From: Prochlorococcus marinus str. MIT 9107
GTDB taxonomy: Bacteria; Cyanobacteriota; Cyanobacteriia; PCC-6307; Cyanobiaceae
NCBI RefSeq assembly: GCF_000759855.1
Contig: NZ_JNAI01000002.1
Location: 59,756 to 123,755 of the forward strand
Direction: 5' to 3'
Length of the DNA: 64,000 bases
A program made the translations under genes and the position numbers. Below are positions 27,428 to 37,046 of the stretch, piece after piece (the first letter of the stretch is position 1; each line of letters opens with the position of its first letter). Under the pieces are notes generated by a model. It was not told the origin of the DNA and made no database searches. It saw only the letters and a list, made by a program, of their open reading frames with translations.

Positions 27428-28444
27428 ATGAATAAGAAAATATTAGTAACTGGTGGAGCAGGCTTTATAGGGGGGGCATTAATTGAAAGATTACTTAAAG
27501 AGGAACAAAATATCATTTACAATATTGATAAATTATCTTATAAAAATGGATTAACTAGAATTAGTGAGTTTAATAAAAACAATAGACACAATCATTATTT
27601 AATTGATTTAACTAATAAAGAATTTTTAATAAATTTATTTGAACAAATTAACCCTGATGTTATTTTTCACCTAGCAGCTGAGAGTCATGTAGATGTCTCT
27701 CTAATTAATCCTGCAAAGTGCATGCAAAGCAATGTATTGGGCACATTTAATTTACTAGAAGCAACTAGGATATATTGGAATAAAATAACAAGTTCAAAGA
27801 GAGAAAATTTTAAATTTATTCATGTAAGTACAGATGAGGTCTTTGGCAGCCTTAGTAAGGATGGCAAATTTAATGAAGGTTCGAATTATGATCCTAGAAG
27901 TCCATATTCGGCATCAAAAGCTGCTAGTGATCATTTAGTTAATGCATGGTTCCACTCTTATTCAATACCAACAATTATTACAAATTGTAGTAATAATTAT
28001 GGGCCTTTTCAATTTATAGACAAACTAATCCCACTAGCCATAACAAATGGGATTAATAATTTACAAATTCCTTTATATGGTGATGGATTAAATATTAGAG
28101 ACTGGCTATTTGTAGAAGATCATATTGATGCATTAATTCTTGTTTACAAAAAAGGCAGAATTGGAGAAAAATATTGTGTTGGAGGTTATGGTGAGAGAAC
28201 TAATAAAGAAGTATTAGAAAAAATTTGCAATATTCTTGATATTTTTGTTCCTAAAGAATATCTACATAGGGAATTAATTAAGAAGGTTCAAGATAGAGCT
28301 GGTCATGATAGGCGTTATGCAATAGATTCAAATAAGATTACAAAAGAGCTTAATTGGATACCAAAAATATCATTTGATAAGGGTATTGAATTAACTGTCA
28401 ATTGGTATCTAGAAAATAGAAATTGGTGGAAATATTTAAAATAA
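27428..28444 (+). CDS. rfbB: dTDP-glucose 4,6-dehydratase
   Basis: Extended SDR, second step of the dTDP-rhamnose pathway. TGGAGFIGGALIERLLKEE binds NAD, VSTDEVFGSL holds the catalytic Thr-Asp-Glu, YSASKAASDHL the Tyr-Lys pair, and GDGLNIRDWLFVEDH is the substrate-binding segment diagnostic for RmlB. 338 residues. 33 bases after rfbD; order rfbA-C-D-B. The next gene starts one base after its stop, so the initiating transferase is probably co-transcribed. Confidence 0.95.
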   Translation: MNKKILVTGGAGFIGGALIERLLKEEQNIIYNIDKLSYKNGLTRISEFNKNNRHNHYLIDLTNKEFLINLFEQINPDVIFHLAAESHVDVSLINPAKCMQSNVLGTFNLLEATRIYWNKITSSKRENFKFIHVSTDEVFGSLSKDGKFNEGSNYDPRSPYSASKAASDHLVNAWFHSYSIPTIITNCSNNYGPFQFIDKLIPLAITNGINNLQIPLYGDGLNIRDWLFVEDHIDALILVYKKGRIGEKYCVGGYGERTNKEVLEKICNILDIFVPKEYLHRELIKKVQDRAGHDRRYAIDSNKITKELNWIPKISFDKGIELTVNWYLENRNWWKYLK

Positions 28445-28445
28445 A

Positions 28446-29816
28446 ATGAAATCTAACCTTCCCTATACTATAAAAGAAAATATCGCTAATTATTTTGGCT
28501 TATCATTACCTATATGGATGCAAAGTAGAAAAAGTTTATTAATCTATTACTTCTTAGACCTAGCAATATTTATATTTTTTTATTTAAGTAATTCTATAAA
28601 AACAACTTCAATAGATAATTTAAAGTTAATTAGCTTATCATTATCATGGGGATTATTTAGTTATATATTTGGAAGATATAGTAAGGAAAATAAATACTCT
28701 AACGCAATCATTCAAATTTATTACTTATTAATAAAGACAATATTTGTTTTAATATTTGTATACATTATTGATAAAATTATTTTAATATTCATACCATTCT
28801 TATTCCCTATTGGTCGAAATTCGTTTTTATTAATTGGGATATCTAGTGCATTTATTCAATCATTAAGATTAATTCTTCTTAATTCTTTAAATAAAAAAAA
28901 TAAATCAATTTTTATTTTTGGCGAAGAGGATGATATCAAAACATTTAAAAGAGAATCAAAAATTTTTTTAAAAAACAAAAATACAAATATTTTAAAAATG
29001 GATTGCATTAGTGATCTTTTTTTAATTAAAGAAAGAGACTTTAAAACTATCGTTATAGCTTCAGAGGGTATAAAATTTGACAATAGCGAATTTCTTATTA
29101 ATGAGACTTTTAAAAATAATTTAGAAATACTTAACAAATCTGAATGGTTCGAGAAATATGTCCATAAGATTCCATCTCAATTCATCACATTAAATTTTAT
29201 AAATTACACTAATAAATATATAAATAGCAATAAAATTCATATGAGGATAAAAAGGATGGCTGATGTTTTTTTGAGTCTTATATTATTATTCTTAACTTTT
29301 CCAATAATTTTTGTTGTAGCACTATTAATAAAATTAGAAGATAATGGGCCTATATTTTATAACCAAGTTAGAACAGGTCTTTTTGAACAGCCGATAATAA
29401 TAAGAAAATTAAGGTCAATGAAAATCAACTCTGAAAATAATGGAGCCGTTTGGGCGAATAAAAATGACAAAAGGATTACAAAGATAGGAAGATTAATAAG
29501 AAAAACAAGAATTGATGAATTACCTCAATTAATAAATGTTTTAATTGGAGACATGAGTTTAATTGGACCACGACCAGAAAGACCTCAACTTGAAGAAAAG
29601 CTTAACGAAAAGATTCCTAACTATAAATATAGGCATATTATTAAACCTGGTCTAAGTGGGTGGGCTCAGGTTAATTTTCCATATGGTTCATCAATATCTG
29701 ATTCTTCTGAGAAACTAAGTTATGATCTCTTTTACATACAAAACAAATCTATATGGTTAGATTTATTAATATTTATTCAAACAATTAAATTAATTTTCAA
29801 AATGAAAGGTTATTAA
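28446..29816 (+). CDS. polyprenyl-phosphate hexose-1-phosphate transferase (WbaP/WcaJ type)
   Basis: Initiates glycan assembly by moving a sugar-1-phosphate (often Glc or Gal) from UDP to undecaprenyl phosphate. It has an N-terminal block of four to five membrane helices (about 25-145), a soluble middle domain, then a re-entrant helix and the catalytic PGT domain (265-456). Motifs of that domain are GPIFYNQVRTGLFEQ, RKLRSMKINSENNGAVWANK, RKTRIDELPQLINVLIGDMS and LIGPRPERPQ. Length 456 matches WbaP-like proteins. It follows rfbB directly. Confidence 0.93.
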   Translation: MKSNLPYTIKENIANYFGLSLPIWMQSRKSLLIYYFLDLAIFIFFYLSNSIKTTSIDNLKLISLSLSWGLFSYIFGRYSKENKYSNAIIQIYYLLIKTIFVLIFVYIIDKIILIFIPFLFPIGRNSFLLIGISSAFIQSLRLILLNSLNKKNKSIFIFGEEDDIKTFKRESKIFLKNKNTNILKMDCISDLFLIKERDFKTIVIASEGIKFDNSEFLINETFKNNLEILNKSEWFEKYVHKIPSQFITLNFINYTNKYINSNKIHMRIKRMADVFLSLILLFLTFPIIFVVALLIKLEDNGPIFYNQVRTGLFEQPIIIRKLRSMKINSENNGAVWANKNDKRITKIGRLIRKTRIDELPQLINVLIGDMSLIGPRPERPQLEEKLNEKIPNYKYRHIIKPGLSGWAQVNFPYGSSISDSSEKLSYDLFYIQNKSIWLDLLIFIQTIKLIFKMKGY

Positions 29817-29822
29817 TTTGGA

Positions 29823-30866
29823 ATGATTTTTGATTGCTTTTTATTTTTCCAAGAATTAGATTTACTAGAAATCAGATTAAATTATTTGTATGAATATGTT
29901 GATAAATTTATTATTGTAGAATCTTGTCAAACATTCAACGGTAAACAAAAGAACTTCAATTTCGAGAATTACAAAGATAGGTTTGATAAATTTTCTAATA
30001 AAATAATTTATTATAAAATAAATGATTTCCACCATACTCCTGAAGAACTATATCAATATCTTGCAAATCATAAAAATTCGAAAAAAAGATTTATATCAAA
30101 ATTGATGGAAAGTCATTCGCACTATAATAAAAAGTATTTATGGTGGGTACTAGATTCATATCACAGAGAATGTATACACCTAGCATTAAGAAAAATTTGC
30201 AATTCTAATGATTTAGTTATTTTTTCAGATTTAGATGAAATTCCTTCATTAAAAGTATTTGATCTAATTAAAAAAAACGAAGGATTAATTTTTCCATTAG
30301 TTTGTGAACAATATGAATTTAAATATTATCTAAATAGTCTTAATAATTCAAAGTGGCTAGGTTCGATTATATCTCCATATTCATACTTAGAAAATAAATC
30401 ACTAAATCTTATGAGGAAAGAATCTGATAGATTTAAGAAGATAATAAATGGTGGTTATCACTTTACTTCATTAGGGGGCGCAATATTATTAAGATCCAAG
30501 ATTGAAAATTGGGGGCATCAAGAATTTAATCTAGATGACATAAAAAATAATCTTAAACATAATTTATTAACTGGTAGAGATGTTTTTTATAGATTAGGAA
30601 TTCCGAAAAATAAGGTAATTGATATAGAAAAGGAGAAGATTTTTGATATTAAAATTAGAAAAATCCTTATGAAATATAACCAATTGCAAATCAAATACAT
30701 TATCAAGGAGGATTTATTTGATGTAATGAAGTATAGATATATTCAATTAAAAATATATATATCATTAATAAATAAAAATCCTTTAGGGGCATTTAAGAAA
30801 TTAAAAAAAATTTTTATTGAAAAAATATCAATAGTATTAAATATTTTTTCTATGGTATATAAATAA
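29823..30866 (+). CDS. GT17-family glycosyltransferase, 347 aa
   Basis: The start MIFDCFLFFQELDLLEIRLN and YVDKFIIVESCQTFNGK are typical of GT17 (named for the animal beta-1,4-mannosyl-glycoprotein GlcNAc-transferase MGAT3), which has a minor bacterial branch in O-antigen clusters. The metal motif is DLVIFSDLDEIPS. The C-terminus is Lys/Ile-rich with a weak hydrophobic end. Six bases after the PGT gene, three bases before the flippase. Donor unknown. Confidence 0.85.
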   Translation: MIFDCFLFFQELDLLEIRLNYLYEYVDKFIIVESCQTFNGKQKNFNFENYKDRFDKFSNKIIYYKINDFHHTPEELYQYLANHKNSKKRFISKLMESHSHYNKKYLWWVLDSYHRECIHLALRKICNSNDLVIFSDLDEIPSLKVFDLIKKNEGLIFPLVCEQYEFKYYLNSLNNSKWLGSIISPYSYLENKSLNLMRKESDRFKKIINGGYHFTSLGGAILLRSKIENWGHQEFNLDDIKNNLKHNLLTGRDVFYRLGIPKNKVIDIEKEKIFDIKIRKILMKYNQLQIKYIIKEDLFDVMKYRYIQLKIYISLINKNPLGAFKKLKKIFIEKISIVLNIFSMVYK

Positions 30867-30868
30867 AA

Positions 30869-32167
30869 ATGAGAAGTTTAAAAAATGAATATGAGAAATA
30901 TAAAGAATTAACTTTAAGTCTTCTTTCACATAAAAATTTAACTGTTAACACAATTTCATTATTTATAATTTATGGATTTAATTTTCTTATTAGTCTATTA
31001 GTTCTTCCGCATCTAATAAAGAGTTATGGCATTTCTAAATGGGGAGAAGTAGTTTTTCTTCAATTAGTTCTTAATTATTTAATTTGGATAATTGATTGGT
31101 CATTTAATCAATATAGTTCTAAATTTATTTCTATAAATTCTAATAAATTTAAAGAACTTAAAAATGTATTTAGAGAAACTTGGACTGCTCAATTTATTCT
31201 CACGATTTTAAGTATTTTTATAAGTTTTTTCCTATTATATTTTTTGGGGGAAGAAACGCTTTTCTTGCCATTTTTTTTAATTCTCATTGGTAACTTCTTA
31301 CAACCATATTGGTTTCTAAATGGTTTAGAAAAGATCTATGAAAGCGCACTCCTTCAATTATTTCATAAAGTTTTTTTCGCTTACCTAACAATCTCTTTTA
31401 TAAATAATTCTTCTGAAGTAAAGACATATTTTCTCTACTATAGCCTTAGCTTTTTTATAACTGGGATTTTCTATCAAATTAGAGTTTCAAGTAAATATAA
31501 AAATTTAATAGGATTAATTAGCTTTTGGAAAGGTTTTCGTACTATAAAAAAAAGTTCAGGCTTATTTATTTCGTCTATTTTAGGCTCTTTAATAAATTCG
31601 TCATTGCCTCTTTTAATTAGTAGCTTTCTTGGCACTGGGAAGCTTGGCATGTTTAATATAGCCGACAGAATCAAAGGGATTTCCGTTCAATTATCACACC
31701 CTCTTAGCCATTCCCTTTATCCAAGAATGACAAAAGAATATTATAAAAGTAAAAATAAAGGTAATAAAATTCTTAAATATTTTTTATACCTTTTCCTTTC
31801 AATAACTATCGTTAGTTTTATCTTTTTAAATTTATATATTAAAGAGGTAGTCTCTTACTTCACAAATGAAGATATCTTAAAAATAATTAGTATATTAAGA
31901 ATACTATTATTTTCTTTTGTGATAAATGTAATAGAGGAAATTATGGTATATCAATATATGATTCCTAATGGAATGTATAAAGAAATAAATAAACTAAGAA
32001 TATCAATTCTTACAACTATTATTTTAACTGGGGTCCCCTTTATATATTTTTTTGGAATTATCGGCGCTGCTTATTCAAATTTAATTTCAGAATTAGTTGG
32101 ATTAATCTATGTCCTAACCAAATATAATAGAACTAAAAAACAGCCCTACAAAAAAGAAAGTTTTTAA
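30869..32167 (+). CDS. Wzx-like polysaccharide flippase
   Basis: About twelve to fourteen membrane helices over 432 residues, MOP superfamily pattern. Helix 1 starts NTISLFIIYGFNFLISLLVLPHLIKSYG, with GISKWGEVVFLQ after it, as in RfbX/Wzx. GLFISSILGSLINSSLPLLI and GKLGMFNIADRIKGISVQ match the central flippase region. It would move undecaprenyl-linked repeat units across the plasma membrane. It is the only flippase found in the window. The next gene begins 1 base later. Confidence 0.9.
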   Translation: MRSLKNEYEKYKELTLSLLSHKNLTVNTISLFIIYGFNFLISLLVLPHLIKSYGISKWGEVVFLQLVLNYLIWIIDWSFNQYSSKFISINSNKFKELKNVFRETWTAQFILTILSIFISFFLLYFLGEETLFLPFFLILIGNFLQPYWFLNGLEKIYESALLQLFHKVFFAYLTISFINNSSEVKTYFLYYSLSFFITGIFYQIRVSSKYKNLIGLISFWKGFRTIKKSSGLFISSILGSLINSSLPLLISSFLGTGKLGMFNIADRIKGISVQLSHPLSHSLYPRMTKEYYKSKNKGNKILKYFLYLFLSITIVSFIFLNLYIKEVVSYFTNEDILKIISILRILLFSFVINVIEEIMVYQYMIPNGMYKEINKLRISILTTIILTGVPFIYFFGIIGAAYSNLISELVGLIYVLTKYNRTKKQPYKKESF

Positions 32168-32168
32168 T

Positions 32169-33140
32169 ATGATTTTATTAAAATTCAAAAAAGGGCAAGG
32201 TCTTGGCAATCAACTATGGAACTATGTCGTCTTAAGATCTATTGCAGATTTAAATAATTTTAAATTTAAAATTATTGACTACAAAAACTTTAAAGCAAAA
32301 GATTTTTTAGATATTCAAATATCAAATACAGAAGAAAATTATAAAAATGAAACTTATAAGAAATATAAGGAGAGTGCAATATTTGATAGTGATTTAAAAT
32401 GCTTAATACATTCTTTTGATGAAAATATTTTAAATATTTCGGATAATACAATATTAGAAGGGAACTTACAGTCGGAAAGTTATCTGAAACCAAATATAGA
32501 AATATTAAATAAATATATTGGTTTAAAAGGTGTAAATAAAAACAAACAAATCAAAAAAAATACTTGTATCCTGAACATAAGAGGTGGTGAATATAAACTA
32601 CATAGGAATTTAATACTTCCAAAAAGTTATTGGTTAAATGCAATAAATAATATGCTAAAAATCAACAAAGAACTTGAATTTAAAATTATTACCGATGATA
32701 TCTTGTACGCTTCTAAACTATTACCTAATTATGAAATAATACAAGGAGGAATAAAAGAGGATTTTATTAACCTTTATTTTTGTAATTATGCAATATTATC
32801 AAATTCAACATTTGGTTATTTCCCAGTTAAATTAGGCATGAAACCTGAAAAAGTTATAGCACCATACCAATGGGCAAGATTTGGAAATACTAAAAATAGA
32901 TGGGTCTCCCCTTGTAACTATTATAAGGATTGGTTATGGCAAAATATAGATGGTAATTTAGTAGATGAGAGAGAGATAAATAACTCCATAATAAATTCAA
33001 AAATTATTTATGAATCTTATAATATTAGAACAAATTCTGAAGCACTTAAGAGATTAAATTTTAAAGATTTAATTCCAAGCAAATTTAAAAAGCCCGTCAA
33101 AAAATTACTTTCAAAGATATTTCCACTTTTAATTGGGTGA
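32169..33140 (+). CDS. GT11-like glycosyltransferase (alpha-1,2-fucosyltransferase family), 323 aa
   Basis: Carries GQGLGNQLWNYVVLRSIADL at the start and the middle motif ILNIRGGEYKLHRNL, corresponding to the HxRxGDY GDP-fucose motif of GT11 with His-to-Asn and Asp-to-Glu changes. The C-terminal motif is AILSNSTFGYFPVKLGMKPE. GT11 enzymes transfer fucose from GDP-fucose, and gmd/fcl for that donor are in this window. The altered motif means that donor is likely but not sure. Confidence 0.75.
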   Translation: MILLKFKKGQGLGNQLWNYVVLRSIADLNNFKFKIIDYKNFKAKDFLDIQISNTEENYKNETYKKYKESAIFDSDLKCLIHSFDENILNISDNTILEGNLQSESYLKPNIEILNKYIGLKGVNKNKQIKKNTCILNIRGGEYKLHRNLILPKSYWLNAINNMLKINKELEFKIITDDILYASKLLPNYEIIQGGIKEDFINLYFCNYAILSNSTFGYFPVKLGMKPEKVIAPYQWARFGNTKNRWVSPCNYYKDWLWQNIDGNLVDEREINNSIINSKIIYESYNIRTNSEALKRLNFKDLIPSKFKKPVKKLLSKIFPLLIG

Positions 33141-33154
33141 TCGCTTAATACCTT

Positions 33155-33811
33155 ATGGAACAAGTTAAAGAAATAAAAAAAAGATTTTTAAGGGAAGTCG
33201 AAAAAAATAATATATGTATTTCAGAAAATCCTAAGGGGACTGATATTTTTTGGCCTAAATCATTTGCAAATTTATATTATCAAGATGCATTTTGTAAAAT
33301 TTATGCTCAAAATAAATCTCCAGTTATCTTGCAAATAAACGAGTCCAACGAAATCATACATAATTTATGGATTGGTTTTTTTAAAAATCCAGTAATAAAA
33401 AATGAATTTTTAAGTAATAATCAAAGTCTAATAAAATTTAAGGCATCATATACAGATTTTACTTTTGACATCGTAATTATAAAAAATTACAAGAGAATTG
33501 CAGATATCTACTATTTTATTGATTTTCTAAAATCTAAATTAAAAAAAAATGGGATAATAATTATTGAAAATATAAATTTTGATATTAAATTTGTTACTAA
33601 ATTATTTTTGCGACATGCGTGTAAAATTTTTGATTTTAGATTTAACCGATTTCTAATTGATAACTCTATTATTGAAATAAAAAGAAATTCTCCTTTCAAA
33701 AATACGTTATTCAAAATAAACTATATGCCGCGATATATTTTTCATTTACTTGTGGAACTTGTTTACTATAGTTTATATATTTTGAATTTACTTATTCAGC
33801 AGCAAAAATAA
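33155..33811 (+). CDS. methyltransferase-like protein lacking the SAM glycine motif, 218 aa
   Basis: The middle segment FDIVIIKNYKRIADIYYFID followed by LKKNGIIIIENINFD resembles the second half of a class I methyltransferase of the cephalosporin-hydroxylase/Methyltransf_24 type. A clear GxGxG loop is missing from the first half, and the C-terminal 60 residues are basic and hydrophobic (FHLLVELVYYSLYILNLLI). It could be a degenerate or divergent sugar-modifying methyltransferase. 15 bases after the GT11 gene, in the same operon. Confidence 0.5.
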   Translation: MEQVKEIKKRFLREVEKNNICISENPKGTDIFWPKSFANLYYQDAFCKIYAQNKSPVILQINESNEIIHNLWIGFFKNPVIKNEFLSNNQSLIKFKASYTDFTFDIVIIKNYKRIADIYYFIDFLKSKLKKNGIIIIENINFDIKFVTKLFLRHACKIFDFRFNRFLIDNSIIEIKRNSPFKNTLFKINYMPRYIFHLLVELVYYSLYILNLLIQQQK

Positions 33812-33852
33812 AAAAAAATCATATATAATAAATCAAAATATAACTTGATTTT

Positions 33853-34548
33853 TTGAGAAAAAGCTTAACGATTCTTGCAGTAGCTGATACAAAAATAACT
33901 GAGACTATCAATTCTCTTAAGATATCTTCAAAGAAGATTAAGTATAAGAAAGTAGTTCTTTTAAGTTCAAAGCATATAAATCGCTCCTATATTTTTAAGG
34001 AACTGGAGATTATAAAGATTGAGCCCCTAAAATCTTTAAAAGATTATAATCATTTCATAATATATCATCTTCACAAGTATGTTTCATCTTCTCATATACT
34101 TCTGGTTCAATGGGATGGATTCATAATTAATGGAAAAAAATGGGAAGATAAATTCCTCGATTATGACTATATTGGGGCTCCTTTTATTCCAAGAGCAAAA
34201 AATTTTGATTATTCAAGAGATCAGTTTGGAGACTTTTATAGTATTGGTAATGGAGGCTTTTCTCTTAGAAGTTTAAATCTATTAAGAGCGGCTTCAAAAT
34301 ATGAACTTAGTGATGAGAAATCTCGAACTCAGAATCATGAAGATGGTTTTTTTTCCGTCTATCATAGAAAATTTCTAGAATCAAAAGGATTCAGGTGGGC
34401 TCCATTCTCTCTAGCAAAAAAGTTTGCGATTGAAACTCCTCTGAGCTTTCGTGATTTTTTTGATTTACCCTTTGGTTTTCATGGGAAAAAATTATTTAAA
34501 ATTCATCCAAAAATTTTATTTATAAGATTTATTAGTATTTTTCTATAG
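33853..34548 (+). CDS. DUF5672 glycosyltransferase-like protein, 231 aa
   Basis: HILLVQWDGFIINGKKWEDKFLDYDYIGAPF contains the strand and acidic motif of DUF5672, a GT-A-like family found in polysaccharide clusters (QWDGF acts like a DxD region). IGNGGFSLRSLNLL and NHEDGFFSVYHR are its second and third conserved blocks. The frame starts at TTG 33853; a TATAAT-like hexamer is at 33824-33829. Ends 1 base before the terminator hairpin. Confidence 0.82.
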   Translation: MRKSLTILAVADTKITETINSLKISSKKIKYKKVVLLSSKHINRSYIFKELEIIKIEPLKSLKDYNHFIIYHLHKYVSSSHILLVQWDGFIINGKKWEDKFLDYDYIGAPFIPRAKNFDYSRDQFGDFYSIGNGGFSLRSLNLLRAASKYELSDEKSRTQNHEDGFFSVYHRKFLESKGFRWAPFSLAKKFAIETPLSFRDFFDLPFGFHGKKLFKIHPKILFIRFISIFL

Positions 34549-34605
34549 AAAAGATAAATTTATTGTCACTTAATTCTAAATAAAAATAATAAATTATCTT
34601 TTTTT
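34549..34605 (+). terminator. AU-rich terminator after the rfb/GT operon
   Basis: AAAAGATAAATTTATT (34549-34564) pairs with AATAAATTATCTTTT (34588-34602) with one bulged base, and a seven-T run ends at 34605. It begins right after the stop of the DUF5672 gene. The stem is almost all A/T, as usual in this low-GC genome, so strength is uncertain, but position and T-run fit a Rho-independent terminator closing the upstream operon. Confidence 0.6.
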
Positions 34606-34623
34606 CAAGCACTTTAATCGTAT

Positions 34624-34629
34624 TATAAT
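34624..34629 (+). promoter_or_regulatory. -10 element for ugd
   Basis: Perfect TATAAT about 30 bases before the ugd ATG (34659), directly after the upstream terminator. A start near 34636 would give a ~23-base leader. No convincing -35 box, which is common in Prochlorococcus. Confidence 0.5.
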
Positions 34630-34658
34630 ATCAATTCAAATTATGAAAAAATAATCTA

Positions 34659-36092
34659 ATGGGGAAGTTTGTACCGCCAAAAGATATAAAAAGAATATGT
34701 TGTATTGGAGCAGGTTATGTTGGAGGTCCATCAATGGCCGTTATTGCTGATAATTGTCCTAATATCAAAGTCACTGTAGTTGATATAAATAAAGAAAGGA
34801 TCCAATCTTGGAATAGTGAGAATTTTGAAGACTTGCCAGTATTCGAACCTGGTCTAAAAGAACTCATAAAAAAAAATAGAGGTAAAAATCTTTTCTTCTC
34901 AAATAACGTGAAGAAAGAAATTGAATCATCGGATATGATTTTTTTATGCGTGAATACTCCTACAAAAATAAAAGGAATTGGCTCTGGCAAAGCTAGTGAC
35001 TTAAAGTGGCTAGAAATATGTGCTAATGAAATTTCGAATCATGCTAAAAACAATACTATTATTGTAGAAAAAAGTACGGTTCCAGTCAAAACAGCCGAAA
35101 TTCTTGAAGAAATCTTAAGTGAAAGCAATTCTGGAAACAATTTTTCCGTATTATCAAACCCAGAGTTTTTAGCTGAAGGAACAGCTATAAATGATTTGCT
35201 GAATCCAGATAGGATACTAATTGGTGGTAAAGACAAAAATTCTATTGAAATCCTCTCAAAGATTTATATGAATTGGGTAAGCCCTGAGAAAATAATAAAA
35301 ACAAATATTTGGAGTAGTGAATTATCCAAACTCTCTGCAAATGCGTTTCTCGCACAGAGAATTAGCTCAATAAATTCAATCTCTGCTATATGTGAAGAAA
35401 CGGGTGCTGACATTAATGAAGTTTCAAAATCAATTGGTGCAGACAGTCGTATTGGTTCTAGATTTTTACAGTCAGGGCCTGGATTTGGCGGAAGTTGTTT
35501 CAAGAAAGATATCTTAAATTTGATTTATCTTTGTGATTTTTTTAAACTGCCTCAGATTTCTAATTATTGGGAAAGCGTGCTAAAAATAAATGATTGGCAG
35601 AAAAGAAGAATCTCAAAAATTATAGTTGAAAAACTTTTTGGAACTGTTAGTGAAAAAAAGATTGCAATACTTGGTTTTGCTTTTAAAGCGGATACTAACG
35701 ATACCAGAGAATCGCCCTCAATATCAATTTGCCAAGATTTATTAGAGGAAGGGGCAAAACTATTTATTCATGATCCAAAAGTAAAGTCTGAACAGATAAA
35801 TTTCATACTTAACGAATCTCTTTTAAATTGTGATACTAAATTTGATGGTACATGGGAGTATTCTCAAGACATAGATAATGTAATTAAAGACGCTCATGCA
35901 ATTATTATTCTGACCGAATGGGAAGAATATTCAAAAATAAAATGGATAGATAAAGAAGGTTTACTTAAAAAACCCTTGTGGATATTTGATACAAGATCAA
36001 TAATAGATATTGAAGAAATTAACAAGACAAAAATTAAACTATGGAGACTTGGTAGTAAAACAATAAATTTAAATTCATCGCAAAAAAATTAA
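34659..36092 (+). CDS. ugd: UDP-glucose 6-dehydrogenase, eukaryote-like long form
   Basis: NAD-dependent oxidation of UDP-glucose to UDP-glucuronate. ICCIGAGYVGGPSMAVIA is the Rossmann motif, GPGFGGSCFKKDILN contains catalytic Cys280, and GFAFKADTNDTRESPS is the C-terminal NAD site. Several stretches (WSSELSKLSANAFLAQRISS, EKSTVPVKTAE, NPDRILIGG) follow the animal/plant UGDH wording more than the short bacterial Ugd. 477 residues is also the eukaryotic length. 12 bases before the UDP-glucuronate decarboxylase, with which it forms a UDP-xylose unit. Confidence 0.95.
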   Translation: MGKFVPPKDIKRICCIGAGYVGGPSMAVIADNCPNIKVTVVDINKERIQSWNSENFEDLPVFEPGLKELIKKNRGKNLFFSNNVKKEIESSDMIFLCVNTPTKIKGIGSGKASDLKWLEICANEISNHAKNNTIIVEKSTVPVKTAEILEEILSESNSGNNFSVLSNPEFLAEGTAINDLLNPDRILIGGKDKNSIEILSKIYMNWVSPEKIIKTNIWSSELSKLSANAFLAQRISSINSISAICEETGADINEVSKSIGADSRIGSRFLQSGPGFGGSCFKKDILNLIYLCDFFKLPQISNYWESVLKINDWQKRRISKIIVEKLFGTVSEKKIAILGFAFKADTNDTRESPSISICQDLLEEGAKLFIHDPKVKSEQINFILNESLLNCDTKFDGTWEYSQDIDNVIKDAHAIIILTEWEEYSKIKWIDKEGLLKKPLWIFDTRSIIDIEEINKTKIKLWRLGSKTINLNSSQKN

Positions 36093-36104
36093 TCAAACTT
36101 CAAA

Positions 36105-37043
36105 ATGTCACTTAATCAAACACGCAATCTAGTTACTGGTGGGGCAGGTTTCCTTGGATCACATCTTATTGATAAATTAATAGAATCAGGACAAGAAGTT
36201 GTTTGTATTGATAATTTTTATACTGGAAGAAAAAGCAATCTTAATCAATGGGTAGGCAATCCTAAATTCGAATTAATCAGACATGATATTACAGAACCTA
36301 TACTTGTAGAAGTTGATAGGATTTGGCACTTAGCATGTCCTGCTTCTCCAATTCAATACCAATCCAATCCAATAAAAACAGCAAAAACTAGTTTTTTAGG
36401 GACATACAATATGCTTGGTTTAGCAAGAAGAACAAGAGCAAGAATTTTTTTAGCATCTACAAGTGAAATCTATGGTGACCCTGAAGTACATCCTCAACCT
36501 GAAAACTACAGAGGAAATGTTAATACCATTGGGCGAAGAAGTTGCTACGACGAAGGCAAAAGAATCGCAGAAACATTATGCTTTGATTATAAAAGAATGC
36601 ATTCAACAGAAATAAGAGTTGGGAGGATATTTAATACGTTCGGACCAAGAATGTTAAAAGATGATGGAAGAGTTATAAGTAATTTTATAGTACAAGCATT
36701 AAAAGGTAATTCTTTAAAAATTTATGGCGATGGGAGTCAAACGAGAAGCTTCTGTTATGTCTCAGATTTAATAGAAGGTATTTATAAATTTATGAATAGT
36801 GATTTTTCAGGCCCAATAAACTTGGGAAATCCAGAGGAATTTACAATCATTGAACTCGCAAAAATAATTATTGATAAAATTAATCCCTCGTTGGAGATTG
36901 AGTATAAAGAACTACCTGAAGATGACCCTAAAAAAAGAAGGCCTGACATTAAACTTGCGAAAGAAGTAATTCAATGGGAGCCTAATATCAGTCTTTCTGA
37001 AGGATTAGATAAGACAATAGAATATTTTAAAAGTTTTTACTAA
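36105..37043 (+). CDS. UDP-glucuronate decarboxylase (UDP-xylose synthase)
   Basis: Extended SDR that turns UDP-glucuronate into UDP-xylose. [19 protein letters not shown] binds [36 protein letters not shown] and [16 protein letters not shown] are the diagnostic UXS motifs, with the Tyr-Lys pair in [20 protein letters not shown] follows. 312 residues. Together with ugd it supplies UDP-glucuronate and UDP-xylose; the GAE gene at 42891 could make UDP-galacturonate from the same intermediate. The 3' end is convergent with a GT2 gene. Confidence 0.93.
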   Translation: MSLNQTRNLVTGGAGFLGSHLIDKLIESGQEVVCIDNFYTGRKSNLNQWVGNPKFELIRHDITEPILVEVDRIWHLACPASPIQYQSNPIKTAKTSFLGTYNMLGLARRTRARIFLASTSEIYGDPEVHPQPENYRGNVNTIGRRSCYDEGKRIAETLCFDYKRMHSTEIRVGRIFNTFGPRMLKDDGRVISNFIVQALKGNSLKIYGDGSQTRSFCYVSDLIEGIYKFMNSDFSGPINLGNPEEFTIIELAKIIIDKINPSLEIEYKELPEDDPKKRRPDIKLAKEVIQWEPNISLSEGLDKTIEYFKSFY

Positions 37044-37046
37044 AAA

